This document shows, one piece after another, positions 1 to 6,222 of a stretch of 8,818 bases of DNA. The first letter of the stretch is position 1, and each line of letters starts with the position of its first letter. The DNA is from an uncultured Clostridia bacterium. GTDB taxonomy: Bacteria; Bacillota; Clostridia; Oscillospirales; JAAYOS01. Under the pieces are notes generated by a model, which was not told the DNA's origin, did no database searches, and saw only the letters and a program-made list of their open reading frames with translations. Where the stretch lies: NCBI GenBank assembly GCA_944386395.1, contig CALXAZ010000154.1:1-8818 (forward strand). Reading direction: 5' to 3'. The translations under genes and the position numbers were made by a program.

Positions 1-496
1 CGGAAAGAGATTCCTTTTCTGTAAATACACCACCGCCCCAGCAATCGATAGCCGCATCAAAGCAATCAAGCTGGCAAGCAGCCATAAACGCATGCCGTCC
101 ACCGGAGCACATTCCTATCACTCCAACCTTACCATTTGCATAAGGCTGGGAACGCAGATAATCCGCGCTGCCATTGGTGTCTCCCATAACGCTTTCATCT
201 GCCAGACCGCCGTTTTCACGGTTTTTGGCAGCTACTTCCTCAGGAGTGCCGTGACCCACACGGCAATATATGTCCGGGCAAATCACAGCATATCCGTGCT
301 GCGTGAAGCGGCGTGCCGACTCACGGCAGAACTCGTCCCATCCCGGCGCATGAGGGATAAGTACTATCCCCGGAAATGGTCCATTTCCAAGTGGACGCGA
401 ATAGTAGGCATGTATTTTGTCCCCATCATACCCGCTGATTGTCACCGTTTCAGCTATCATTCCCTCATATTTTCCGGTTTGAATATTATTCCACAT
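1..496 (-). CDS. Dienelactone hydrolase family protein, 3' end outside window
   Basis: Only the first 165 residues are present; family members are usually about 230-260 residues, so roughly a third is missing. The protein is predicted to be a cytosolic alpha/beta hydrolase. The nucleophile elbow GMCSGG places the likely catalytic Cys at residue 130, followed by a DCWGGG segment. The catalytic Asp and His would lie beyond the window. Near residues 47-55 it reads IPHAPGWDE. By eye, a His sits where classical dienelactone hydrolases carry Glu36, which points to a divergent PGWDE subgroup rather than a true chlorocatechol-pathway enzyme. The substrate cannot be inferred. The ATG at 496-494 is preceded by AGGGGGAC at 510-503 and by a good promoter at 548-576, so the start is well supported. 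There is no partner gene upstream in the same transcript, because the gene before it ends at a terminator. Confidence 0.88.
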   Translation of the reverse strand, partial: MWNNIQTGKYEGMIAETVTISGYDGDKIHAYYSRPLGNGPFPGIVLIPHAPGWDEFCRESARRFTQHGYAVICPDIYCRVGHGTPEEVAAKNRENGGLADESVMGDTNGSADYLRSQPYANGKVGVIGMCSGGRHAFMAACQLDCFDAAIDCWGGGVFTEKESLS

Positions 497-547
497 ATCT
501 GAGTCCCCCTTAAAGCATTTAATTAGTATCACTATACAACTGGTTTT

Positions 548-576
548 ATTATATTATATATCTTTCCCAATTGCAA
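548..576 (-). promoter_or_regulatory. Sigma-A-type promoter of the dienelactone hydrolase gene
   Basis: On the minus strand, TTGCAA (576-571) and TATAAT (553-548) are separated by exactly 17 bases, giving a 4/6 match at -35 and 6/6 at -10. Transcription should begin near 541, leaving a leader of about 45 bases before the ATG at 496. A second TATAAT-like hexamer overlaps at 553-558 but would be only 12 bases from the -35. Confidence 0.7.
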
Positions 577-608
577 GAAGATACCTTTACTTGTATTTTC
601 AAAATCAG

Positions 609-618
609 AAAACGTTTT
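609..618. promoter_or_regulatory. Possible LacI/CcpA-type operator (AAAACGTTTT)
   Basis: This is a perfect 10-bp palindrome with a central CG, the form typical of LacI-family operators. With flanks (607-620) it resembles a catabolite-responsive element, but the outer bases fit imperfectly. It lies about 33 bases upstream of the -35 of the hydrolase promoter. The role is inferred from shape and position only; in AT-rich DNA a chance palindrome is possible. Confidence 0.3.
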
Positions 619-703
619 TACTTTATGCTTCTTTATTGTTATTTTGCAACTTAAAATTTTATAAAAAGCTTGCATTTTTCAAAGGAAAGTGATATATTTT
701 ATG

Positions 704-723
704 TGGTTAGTATTTGCTAACTA
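704..723. repeat. Short inverted repeat, TRGTTAG half-sites
   Basis: Arms GTTAG (706-710) and CTAAC (717-721) are perfect around a 6-base centre, and the symmetry extends imperfectly outward to 704-723. It could be a dimeric regulator site, but it is about 165 bases upstream of the predicted hydrolase transcription start. It could also be incidental. No regulator gene is nearby. Confidence 0.25.
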
Positions 724-763
724 CAGTCTTTACTATCTTTTTCTGCCTCCTAAATAATACACT

Positions 764-801
764 AAAGCAAGACCCGCAGCTCTGTCTGCGGGTCTTGCTT
801 T
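764..801 (-). terminator. Intrinsic terminator of the SEDS/PBP operon
   Basis: A perfect 16-bp stem (764-779 pairing with 786-801, GC-rich core GACCCGCAG) closes a 6-base loop. It lies 84 bases beyond the stop codon at 885. On the minus strand the T run is short and mostly inside the stem, followed by AGTGTATTATTT, so release efficiency may be moderate. The position between two same-strand genes supports a terminator for the upstream operon. Confidence 0.8.
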
Positions 802-884
802 CCTTTACTAGAAAATACATGATTTAAAAATATCCCCAAAGGCAAAGTATAATCCAACCTTATTCTCACATATTTCGGACGGGT

Positions 885-2237
885 CTATTTTACAGCCTCC
901 TGAAGCACCTGATTGGCAATAGAACCTGCCACAGCAGCTCCTTTTCCCCCGTTTTCCACTATAACAACAAATGCCAACGGATCTTCGTCATCCCGTAGAA
1001 AGCCAACAAACCACGCATGAGGCTCATTTCCACTGCCAACCTCAGCAGTTCCCGATTTTGCGCATATTTCCAGTCCGGGATACCCCCCCTGCCCATATCC
1101 ATAGGTTACGTTATACCGCATCATTTCCGAAAGCTGCTCTGCCATCGACTCGCTCATAATCCTCTCACCTTTGCTTGAAAAATATACACCCGCAGGAATA
1201 CCCCCATGGGTAGTGAGCTTTGATATAAGCCGCGGCTCAGTAGGAACCCCTCTGTTTGCTATGGCCCCCATATACCGAAGCATAGCGCATGGATTTACAA
1301 GGTCATTATACTGACCTATTCCAGACCATGCCAAGTCCCCGTCGTCTTCCGCCCTTTCAAAGCTTCCTGCAGCAGTGGTTATACCATCCACATCATGCGT
1401 CTCAAGCAGACCCGCCTTTTCCGCATAGCCTTCAATCGCGTCCACACCTAGCTCAAGCGACATTTCGGCGTAGGCACAGTTACATGATTTTGCAAACGCA
1501 TCTGAAAGGCTCATCTCACCGTGAACCGAAGGGCAGGTAACTATGGTATCTCCTATATCCATGCTCCCGGTACAGACAAATGTACGCTTCTCAATATCGT
1601 CAAGCAGGTCAAGTGCTGCCTCCGTTGTCACCACTTTGAATGTCGAGCCCGGAGTATATACCGATGAGAGAAAACGGTTAATATATACCCCTTTATACTT
1701 TTCCTGGTTGCTTTCGACGTCCGGTGGATCCTCAGGGTCGAAAGCGGGATTGCTTACCATGCACAAGATCTCTCCCGTTTTATAATTATATACAGCAACA
1801 GTGCCCTTTCTACCATCTAGCGCATTATATGCCGTTTCATTTAGATCCGCGTCAATCGTCAGATACAGGTCGTTTCCACTGCCTGAAACAGAATAAGCTC
1901 CGTTTACTGGGTCGTACCCTGTTACCTTATCTGCAAATACCGCCTTGGCAGCAGTTCCAATATTTCCCGCTCTATCTCCAACTGCGTGCAGTGTTGAAAG
2001 TCTCACAATATAGCTGCCAGAGTAGCTTCCACTCTCTCCATCGTAAAGCACTTCTCCATTCCTGTCGAGTATCCTCCCAGAAGCAAGTGCTCCATTTTTG
2101 TATATATGGCGGTTTGCAGCAAACGAAGCCCACTCCCCTCCATATATAAAGTATTCCACTATGTAGAAAATCATCCCCGCAGCAAGGAGACCCGCCAGTA
2201 ACAAAACCGCGACCCCTCTGCGCTTAACTCTCTTCAT
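885..2237 (-). CDS. Short class B penicillin-binding protein (PbpA/FtsI-type transpeptidase)
   Basis: This is a D,D-transpeptidase predicted to crosslink peptidoglycan outside the membrane. The 450-residue protein has a basic N-terminus, one membrane anchor (about 9-29), a short pedestal (about 30-140) with the GRILDRNGEVL signature, then the transpeptidase domain. All three active-site motifs are present: STFK (Ser198, Lys201), SCN (251-253) and KSG (394-396). Cys222 and Cys235 lie in a CxG...C...HG pattern common in this family. The length resembles actinobacterial PbpA (just under 500 residues) rather than long FtsI/SpoVD proteins; no PASTA domains follow. The start overlaps the end of the FHA-SEDS gene by 14 bases, with GGGAG upstream at about the right distance, so translation is probably coupled and the two products are a likely complex. 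Whether it serves elongation, division or sporulation is not visible. Confidence 0.93.
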   Translation of the reverse strand: MKRVKRRGVAVLLLAGLLAAGMIFYIVEYFIYGGEWASFAANRHIYKNGALASGRILDRNGEVLYDGESGSYSGSYIVRLSTLHAVGDRAGNIGTAAKAVFADKVTGYDPVNGAYSVSGSGNDLYLTIDADLNETAYNALDGRKGTVAVYNYKTGEILCMVSNPAFDPEDPPDVESNQEKYKGVYINRFLSSVYTPGSTFKVVTTEAALDLLDDIEKRTFVCTGSMDIGDTIVTCPSVHGEMSLSDAFAKSCNCAYAEMSLELGVDAIEGYAEKAGLLETHDVDGITTAAGSFERAEDDGDLAWSGIGQYNDLVNPCAMLRYMGAIANRGVPTEPRLISKLTTHGGIPAGVYFSSKGERIMSESMAEQLSEMMRYNVTYGYGQGGYPGLEICAKSGTAEVGSGNEPHAWFVGFLRDDEDPLAFVVIVENGGKGAAVAGSIANQVLQEAVK

Positions 2238-3993
2238 CTGTATTCTCCCATGTGCGTTTTCCTTTTCTCACAGGCAGCTTTATTGCAAAGCTTGCATTCT
2301 GCCTTGTGTCATTCGCCTTGATAAACGCCAGCATCCCCCAGCACGCAAGCATGCTTGAACCCCCGTTTGAAACAAACGGAAAGGTAACCCCCGTAAGCGG
2401 CAATATGTCCACCGCACCAAAAACATTCAGCATCGTCTGAAATAGCAGCATTGATACTGCTGAGCATGCGGCTATCGAATAGAAGCTAGAGCGCGATACA
2501 CTTACACTCTTGAGCGCAAAAAGAGCAAGTATGACAAGCGCTGCTAGAGCCGTCAATGCTACTATAAGTCCTAGCTCCTCGCAAACCATGCCGAATACCA
2601 AATCAGTATCGGCAGCAGCAATGTTTTTCAGCCACCCGTTGCCTCCACCCATTCCAAACATGCCTCCGCTTGCTGCGGCAGACATTGTACGCGTCTGCTG
2701 GTATCCTGAGCTTGACGAATATTCCCAAACATGCCGCCACGCTGCAAACCTGTTTGCAATATACGGCTTAAACCTCATCACTATCATTCCGGCAAAACCG
2801 GTTCCCGCGACCATCAGCGCTATAGTCGCGATATCCCCAGAGCGCATATACGCTATCACAAGAAACGCTGCAAAAAATATCAGTGCCGTCCCAAAGTCAC
2901 CCATAAGTGCAAGCGCTCCGACACATATTCCAGAAAACACGATTGAAAATATCAGATTTCTACGTGCAAATAACCTATCCAGCGTCGCCGCACCTGCAAA
3001 GATAAACGCAAGCTTTATAAGCTCGGACGGCTGAAAAGATATCCCTCCCAAGCTTATCCAGTTTCTTGCCCCGTATATCTCTTTTCCAAACAGCATATTG
3101 ATCCCGAGCAGAGCAACAGCAGCCGCAGCCATTGGCCATCTCAACTTTTTTGCTCTTTCGAGATCTCTTAAAAACCAGCTCAAAATTATAAATACCACAA
3201 TACCCAGCAGCATAGCAACTGTCTGCTTGAACAATCCAGACGGAGCTGCGGACGACACCACCGAAAACCCTATTGAGCAGAGGAAAAACGCCAGCGTTTC
3301 CGGCTCGTAGCCAGTCCGGCGAAGGAGCCTCTCCACAAAGTAAAACAGCCACATTGCCCCACATAGCACTGAAAATGCAAGCGCTATTTCTCCGCTGTTG
3401 TCCACGTCTGACATACACAGCTGCAACGCAAGAAGCGCCTGAAACAATGTTACAAACCACAAAGTCACCGCTGGTGAAACCTCTTTTCCTGGGCGGGTCC
3501 GCTCCTTTGAGCGCTCATACCGTTCCTCCGGAGTACTGTCTATGAAAAAAAGTTCAGCTCCACCGAGCGACAGCATATCATTTGCCTTTATTTCAGCAGA
3601 TCCGGTAACATGCTTACCGTTTACCTCAACTCCGTCCTTAGAGTTCAAATCGCTCACTGTCCACCGTCCATTCTCATCACGTATCAGTGCGGCATGGCTG
3701 CGCGACACCGTCGGCAGATCGAGCACTATGTCCGAGCTTTTTGCTCTACCTATTACATTTTCCCAGTGGTTTATTTCAAATCGCGTCCCATTTGGCATAC
3801 TTAGCCACGCCCAGAGCTCTTCTTCGTTCTTCCCTGTCAAAAGCGAACGCCCAGTCCTCCATAGTACGCTTATACCCAACAGCGGCAAAAGCCACCGGAT
3901 AATCATGGTAAAATACGGAAGCACAGCCGCATAGAGCGCATCCATATCCCGTATACCCACAGAAAAACTTTCTGCTACATCAGAAAAAAACAT
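2224..3993 (-). CDS. FHA domain fused to SEDS peptidoglycan glycosyltransferase (FtsW/RodA family)
   Basis: The protein (589 residues) has an N-terminal membrane segment (about 26-46), a cytoplasmic FHA domain (about 79-144), then a polytopic SEDS core of roughly ten or more helices (about 174-560). The FHA phosphothreonine-binding residues look intact: Gly82-Arg83, Ser97 and His100 in SRSH, and Asn117 in NSKDG followed by NG at 125-126. SEDS landmarks are ISFQPSE (318-324), GDFGTA (365-370), TDLVFGMVCEELG (463-475) and PFVSNGGSS (539-547). Asp464 aligns by eye with the conserved essential Asp of E. coli FtsW (D297) and RodA (D262). SEDS proteins polymerise glycan strands from lipid II with a class B PBP, which is the next gene here. 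Ordinary RodA/FtsW proteins are about 370-420 residues; the excess is the FHA module. The start at 3993 has only a weak, distant GGGA upstream. Met17 is an alternative start; an in-frame TGA upstream rules out a much longer protein. RodA versus FtsW assignment is open; the gene pair resembles rodA-pbpA. Confidence 0.93.
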   Translation of the reverse strand: MFFSDVAESFSVGIRDMDALYAAVLPYFTMIIRWLLPLLGISVLWRTGRSLLTGKNEEELWAWLSMPNGTRFEINHWENVIGRAKSSDIVLDLPTVSRSHAALIRDENGRWTVSDLNSKDGVEVNGKHVTGSAEIKANDMLSLGGAELFFIDSTPEERYERSKERTRPGKEVSPAVTLWFVTLFQALLALQLCMSDVDNSGEIALAFSVLCGAMWLFYFVERLLRRTGYEPETLAFFLCSIGFSVVSSAAPSGLFKQTVAMLLGIVVFIILSWFLRDLERAKKLRWPMAAAAVALLGINMLFGKEIYGARNWISLGGISFQPSELIKLAFIFAGAATLDRLFARRNLIFSIVFSGICVGALALMGDFGTALIFFAAFLVIAYMRSGDIATIALMVAGTGFAGMIVMRFKPYIANRFAAWRHVWEYSSSSGYQQTRTMSAAASGGMFGMGGGNGWLKNIAAADTDLVFGMVCEELGLIVALTALAALVILALFALKSVSVSRSSFYSIAACSAVSMLLFQTMLNVFGAVDILPLTGVTFPFVSNGGSSMLACWGMLAFIKANDTRQNASFAIKLPVRKGKRTWENTDEES

Positions 3994-4082
3994 AGTTTGC
4001 AGATTCCCATACCTTTCAAATGCTTCAGGATGTCATCGGTACACACGCAGAGCCCCATCAGAACCCGCTGTGTTCTTTAATT

Positions 4083-4111
4083 ATTTTATCACCGGGACAA
4101 ATTATTGTCCA
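4083..4111 (-). promoter_or_regulatory. Promoter of the FHA-SEDS/PBP operon, with overlapping inverted repeat
   Basis: On the minus strand, TGGACA (4111-4106) and TAAAAT (4088-4083) are 17 bases apart, each matching consensus at 5 of 6 positions. A start near 4076 would give a leader of about 80 bases. A perfect inverted repeat, GGACAA-ATTA-TTGTCC (4095-4110), covers most of the -35 hexamer and much of the spacer, the position expected for a repressor operator. The leader also holds a weak hairpin (AGAAC 4060-4064 with GTTCT 4072-4076). Confidence 0.6.
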
Positions 4112-4144
4112 TAAACACAGTCTTAAATAAATTTTTTCAAACAA

Positions 4145-4168
4145 AAGGAGAGGGTCATCCCTCTCCTT
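4145..4168 (-). terminator. Intrinsic terminator of the MATE gene
   Basis: A perfect 10-bp GC-rich stem (AAGGAGAGGG at 4145-4154 with CCCTCTCCTT at 4159-4168) closes a 4-base loop. On the minus strand it is followed by a T-rich tail (TTGTTTG). It begins 7 bases after the MATE stop codon and separates that gene from the SEDS promoter. Confidence 0.88.
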
Positions 4169-4174
4169 AATCTG

Positions 4175-5542
4175 TTATCCAACAAGCATCTTTCTCTTCT
4201 TCCATTTCCCGCTGAGAAAATATGCGGCACTCGGTATTGCTGTTCCATATGTCGCAAGGTTATATCCAAGGAAAAACCCAAACAACCCCATATCGAGCGC
4301 AATTCCAAACAGATAGCTAAGCGATATCCTCATTACAAATCCGTCCAGCAGCGCAATCACCAAGCTGAGAGGCGCATTGCCTATACCCTGTATAAACGCG
4401 TTACACGGACTCATAACAATATGCGCCGGATATCCTATGAGCATAGTTGAGATAAACAGCCATGCCAGAGCTATCACCTCTTGCTCACCAGTAAACAATC
4501 CAAATATCTGCTGCGGGAAAAGCGCAAACACTACGGCAGCAATAGCATAAATCACCAGACTTATCCCCATTGAAACCCAAACAACCTTTTTTGCACGGTC
4601 CACACTGCCAGCACCCATATTCTGACCAATCATTGCCGCCGCAGCCATACTGATGGAGCGTGTAAGTATATCAGGTACATGCTGTACCTTTGAGCCTACT
4701 CCAAAAGTTGCAGATGCATATACGCCGAAATCATTTACCAGACCATTTACAAACAACATAGAAATATTTATAGCGCTGCTCGATATTGCAAACGGTATGC
4801 CCAACTTGATAAGCACCTTTAAAGGTCTCGAACGAACAGCAAAACTCTGAAGCTTAAAGTCAAAGCCAAATGCTTCGCGCCTGTGATATAGGTAAATAAT
4901 AGAGACGATAAATGAAACTGCCTGCCCGATTATTGTCGCCCACGCAGCTCCGGCAACTCCCATATGGAGCGGTCCCACAAAAAGCACATCAAGGATAAGG
5001 TTAAGGACAGATGCTACCAGCACAAAATATAGCGGGCGCTTGGAATCTCCCATCCCTCTCAGCACTGCTGATACCATATTGTATCCATAAGTGAATATTA
5101 TGCCGCCACCGCATATGAGCATATAGGCAACAGTGTCATCATAAGATTCTGCCGGGGTGTTAAGAAGGTTGAGAAATGGTCTATGCAAAGTGAGTGCGAT
5201 GATAGTCATCAGTACTCCCACTCCAAGCACTGCGCTGAACAGCGTACCAATCGTGTGCTTTATTCCTTCCTTGTCGTTGGCTCCCACAAGCTGGGATATG
5301 TATACCTGACCTCCTGTTGCAAATCCCATGCAAATCGTCGTCATAAGCATGACAATCTGGCTTGCTATCGATACCGCAGACAGCCCAGAGCTGCCAACAT
5401 AGTGCCCCACAACTAGCATGTCCACCATACTGTATACTACCTGCAAGGCGTTTGAAAGCATAAAGGGAATAGAAAACCGGATAAGCTGTTTGGTGACGCT
5501 TCCCTCTGTCAGGTTTGTCACCAGAGATTTTTGTCCTGCCAT
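4175..5542 (-). CDS. MATE family efflux transporter
   Basis: This is a 455-residue inner-membrane protein with about twelve predicted helices in two homologous halves, the usual MATE size and form. MATE proteins export drugs or metabolites in exchange for Na+ or H+. Family signs include Pro26 and Asp41 in the first helix (SIPFMLSN, then VDMLVVGHYVG), the loop RGMGDSKRP (162-170) and MIGQNMGAG (304-312) in the second half. Asp41 is at the place of the cation-coupling Asp of DinF-type prokaryotic MATEs, suggesting that branch. The start has AAAGGAG about 7 bases upstream and a promoter at 5575-5603. The gene has its own terminator, so it appears monocistronic. No MarR or TetR regulator gene is adjacent within the window, and the substrate cannot be predicted. 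Confidence 0.93.
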   Translation of the reverse strand: MAGQKSLVTNLTEGSVTKQLIRFSIPFMLSNALQVVYSMVDMLVVGHYVGSSGLSAVSIASQIVMLMTTICMGFATGGQVYISQLVGANDKEGIKHTIGTLFSAVLGVGVLMTIIALTLHRPFLNLLNTPAESYDDTVAYMLICGGGIIFTYGYNMVSAVLRGMGDSKRPLYFVLVASVLNLILDVLFVGPLHMGVAGAAWATIIGQAVSFIVSIIYLYHRREAFGFDFKLQSFAVRSRPLKVLIKLGIPFAISSSAINISMLFVNGLVNDFGVYASATFGVGSKVQHVPDILTRSISMAAAAMIGQNMGAGSVDRAKKVVWVSMGISLVIYAIAAVVFALFPQQIFGLFTGEQEVIALAWLFISTMLIGYPAHIVMSPCNAFIQGIGNAPLSLVIALLDGFVMRISLSYLFGIALDMGLFGFFLGYNLATYGTAIPSAAYFLSGKWKKRKMLVG

Positions 5543-5574
5543 ATTTTACTCCTTTCAAGACTTGGAATGTGACT

Positions 5575-5603
5575 AGTATACTTTATTTAATTTTAATTGT
5601 AAA
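5575..5603 (-). promoter_or_regulatory. Promoter of the MATE gene
   Basis: On the minus strand, TTTACA (5603-5598) and TATACT (5580-5575), each 5/6 to consensus, are separated by 17 bases. The leader would be about 25 bases, ending in the strong AAAGGAG site. A TTGACA lies 7 bases further upstream (5610-5605), but at the right spacing it would pair only with a poor -10. Confidence 0.6.
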
Positions 5604-5706
5604 CTGTCAATCTGCTGGGATTTAGCTTATTTCTCTATTATTATATATTAATTTTGGAGTAATATGGACATTTTATAAATGATATATAAATTATTTATCT
5701 TAAATA

Positions 5707-5739
5707 AAAAAACCATGAAAAGCATTTTCATGGTTTTTT
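5707..5739 (-). terminator. Intrinsic terminator of the hom-thrB-lysC operon
   Basis: A perfect 15-bp stem (5707-5721 with 5725-5739; core CCATG and its complement) has a 3-base loop, and A and T runs at both ends. On the minus strand it ends in a seven-T run then ATTTA. It starts about 10 bases after the lysC stop. The symmetric A/T flanks mean it could work in both directions, but no plus-strand gene needs it. Bases 5640-5706 are AT-rich with nothing identifiable. Confidence 0.9.
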
Positions 5740-5748
5740 ATTAGGTTT

Positions 5749-6222
5749 TTATTTTATAAAGAATTTGTCATGTACTGCCTTTACGGCGCGGTCGCTGTCG
5801 CTCTGGTTGATAAGAACAGAAACCTTTATCTCGCTTGTAGATATCATATGGATATTCACTCCAACGCTCGACAATGCCTCAAACATCTGTGATGCTATAC
5901 CAGGATTATTGACCATTCCAGATCCAACTATCGAAACCTTTGATACACCCGTATCGATACTCATGCTCTCAAATCCAAGGCTCTCCTGGCTTTCTGTCAA
6001 AACCTCTTTTGCGATTTCAACGTTATCCTCTGTCACAGTAAAAGTTATATCTTTTGTATCCTCACGTCCAATTGACTGAAGAATAATATCAACATTCACT
6101 TTCTTTGTCGCCAGCAGCGAGAATATCTTATATGCCACTCCAGGAACATCCTTGAGATGTGTAAGTGCTATAACCGCAACATTATCGTCTTTTGCTACTC
6201 CGCTTATCGTTGTGCTTTCCAT
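5749..6222 (-). CDS. lysC: Probable internally initiated aspartokinase beta subunit
   Basis: Inside lysC, codon 247 is an ATG (6222-6220) preceded by a perfect AAGGAGGT at 6240-6233, 10 bases upstream. Starting here gives a 157-residue product holding just the two ACT domains, in the same frame as the full-length protein. B. subtilis aspartokinase II and Corynebacterium aspartokinase are known to make such a beta subunit from an in-phase internal start, forming alpha2-beta2 enzymes. The B. subtilis start lies near the same codon (about 246). Coding constraint alone (KEV codons AAG GAG GTT) could produce the site, so expression is an inference. Confidence 0.7.
   Translation of the reverse strand: MESTTISGVAKDDNVAVIALTHLKDVPGVAYKIFSLLATKKVNVDIILQSIGREDTKDITFTVTEDNVEIAKEVLTESQESLGFESMSIDTGVSKVSIVGSGMVNNPGIASQMFEALSSVGVNIHMISTSEIKVSVLINQSDSDRAVKAVHDKFFIK

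Larger units (their letters stand above)
497..884. other. Intergenic region of 388 bases
   Basis: This AT-rich stretch lies between the end of the penicillin-binding protein gene (885) and the hydrolase start (496). It holds the terminator at 764-801, the inverted repeat at 704-723, the CG-centred palindrome at 609-618 and the hydrolase promoter at 548-576. I see no ORF with a ribosome binding site, no tRNA-like fold and no recognisable riboswitch. Bases 802-884 and 620-700 hold nothing I can identify. Confidence 0.7.

Noticed and set aside
92..502. Plus-strand ORF of 136 codons
   Set aside because: It lies antisense to the dienelactone hydrolase gene, whose minus-strand product has clear family motifs, a ribosome binding site and a promoter. 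The plus-strand product has no recognisable motif.
2975..3460. Minus-strand ORF of 161 codons inside the SEDS gene
   Set aside because: It is an alternative frame of the FHA-SEDS gene, whose own frame carries continuous conserved motifs. The product is Cys- and Arg-rich without domain features.
4060..4076. AGAAC/GTTCT hairpin in the SEDS leader as an attenuator
   Set aside because: The stem is only 5 bp with no following T run, too weak for termination.
3994..4144. Possible riboswitch or leader peptide before the SEDS gene
   Set aside because: The leader is only about 80 bases, has a single weak hairpin and only very short ATG frames. No known riboswitch core is recognisable.
5181..5558. 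Minus-strand ORF of 125 codons overlapping the MATE start
   Set aside because: It is a shifted frame of the MATE gene. The AAAGGAG site and conserved first-helix residues support the MATE frame.
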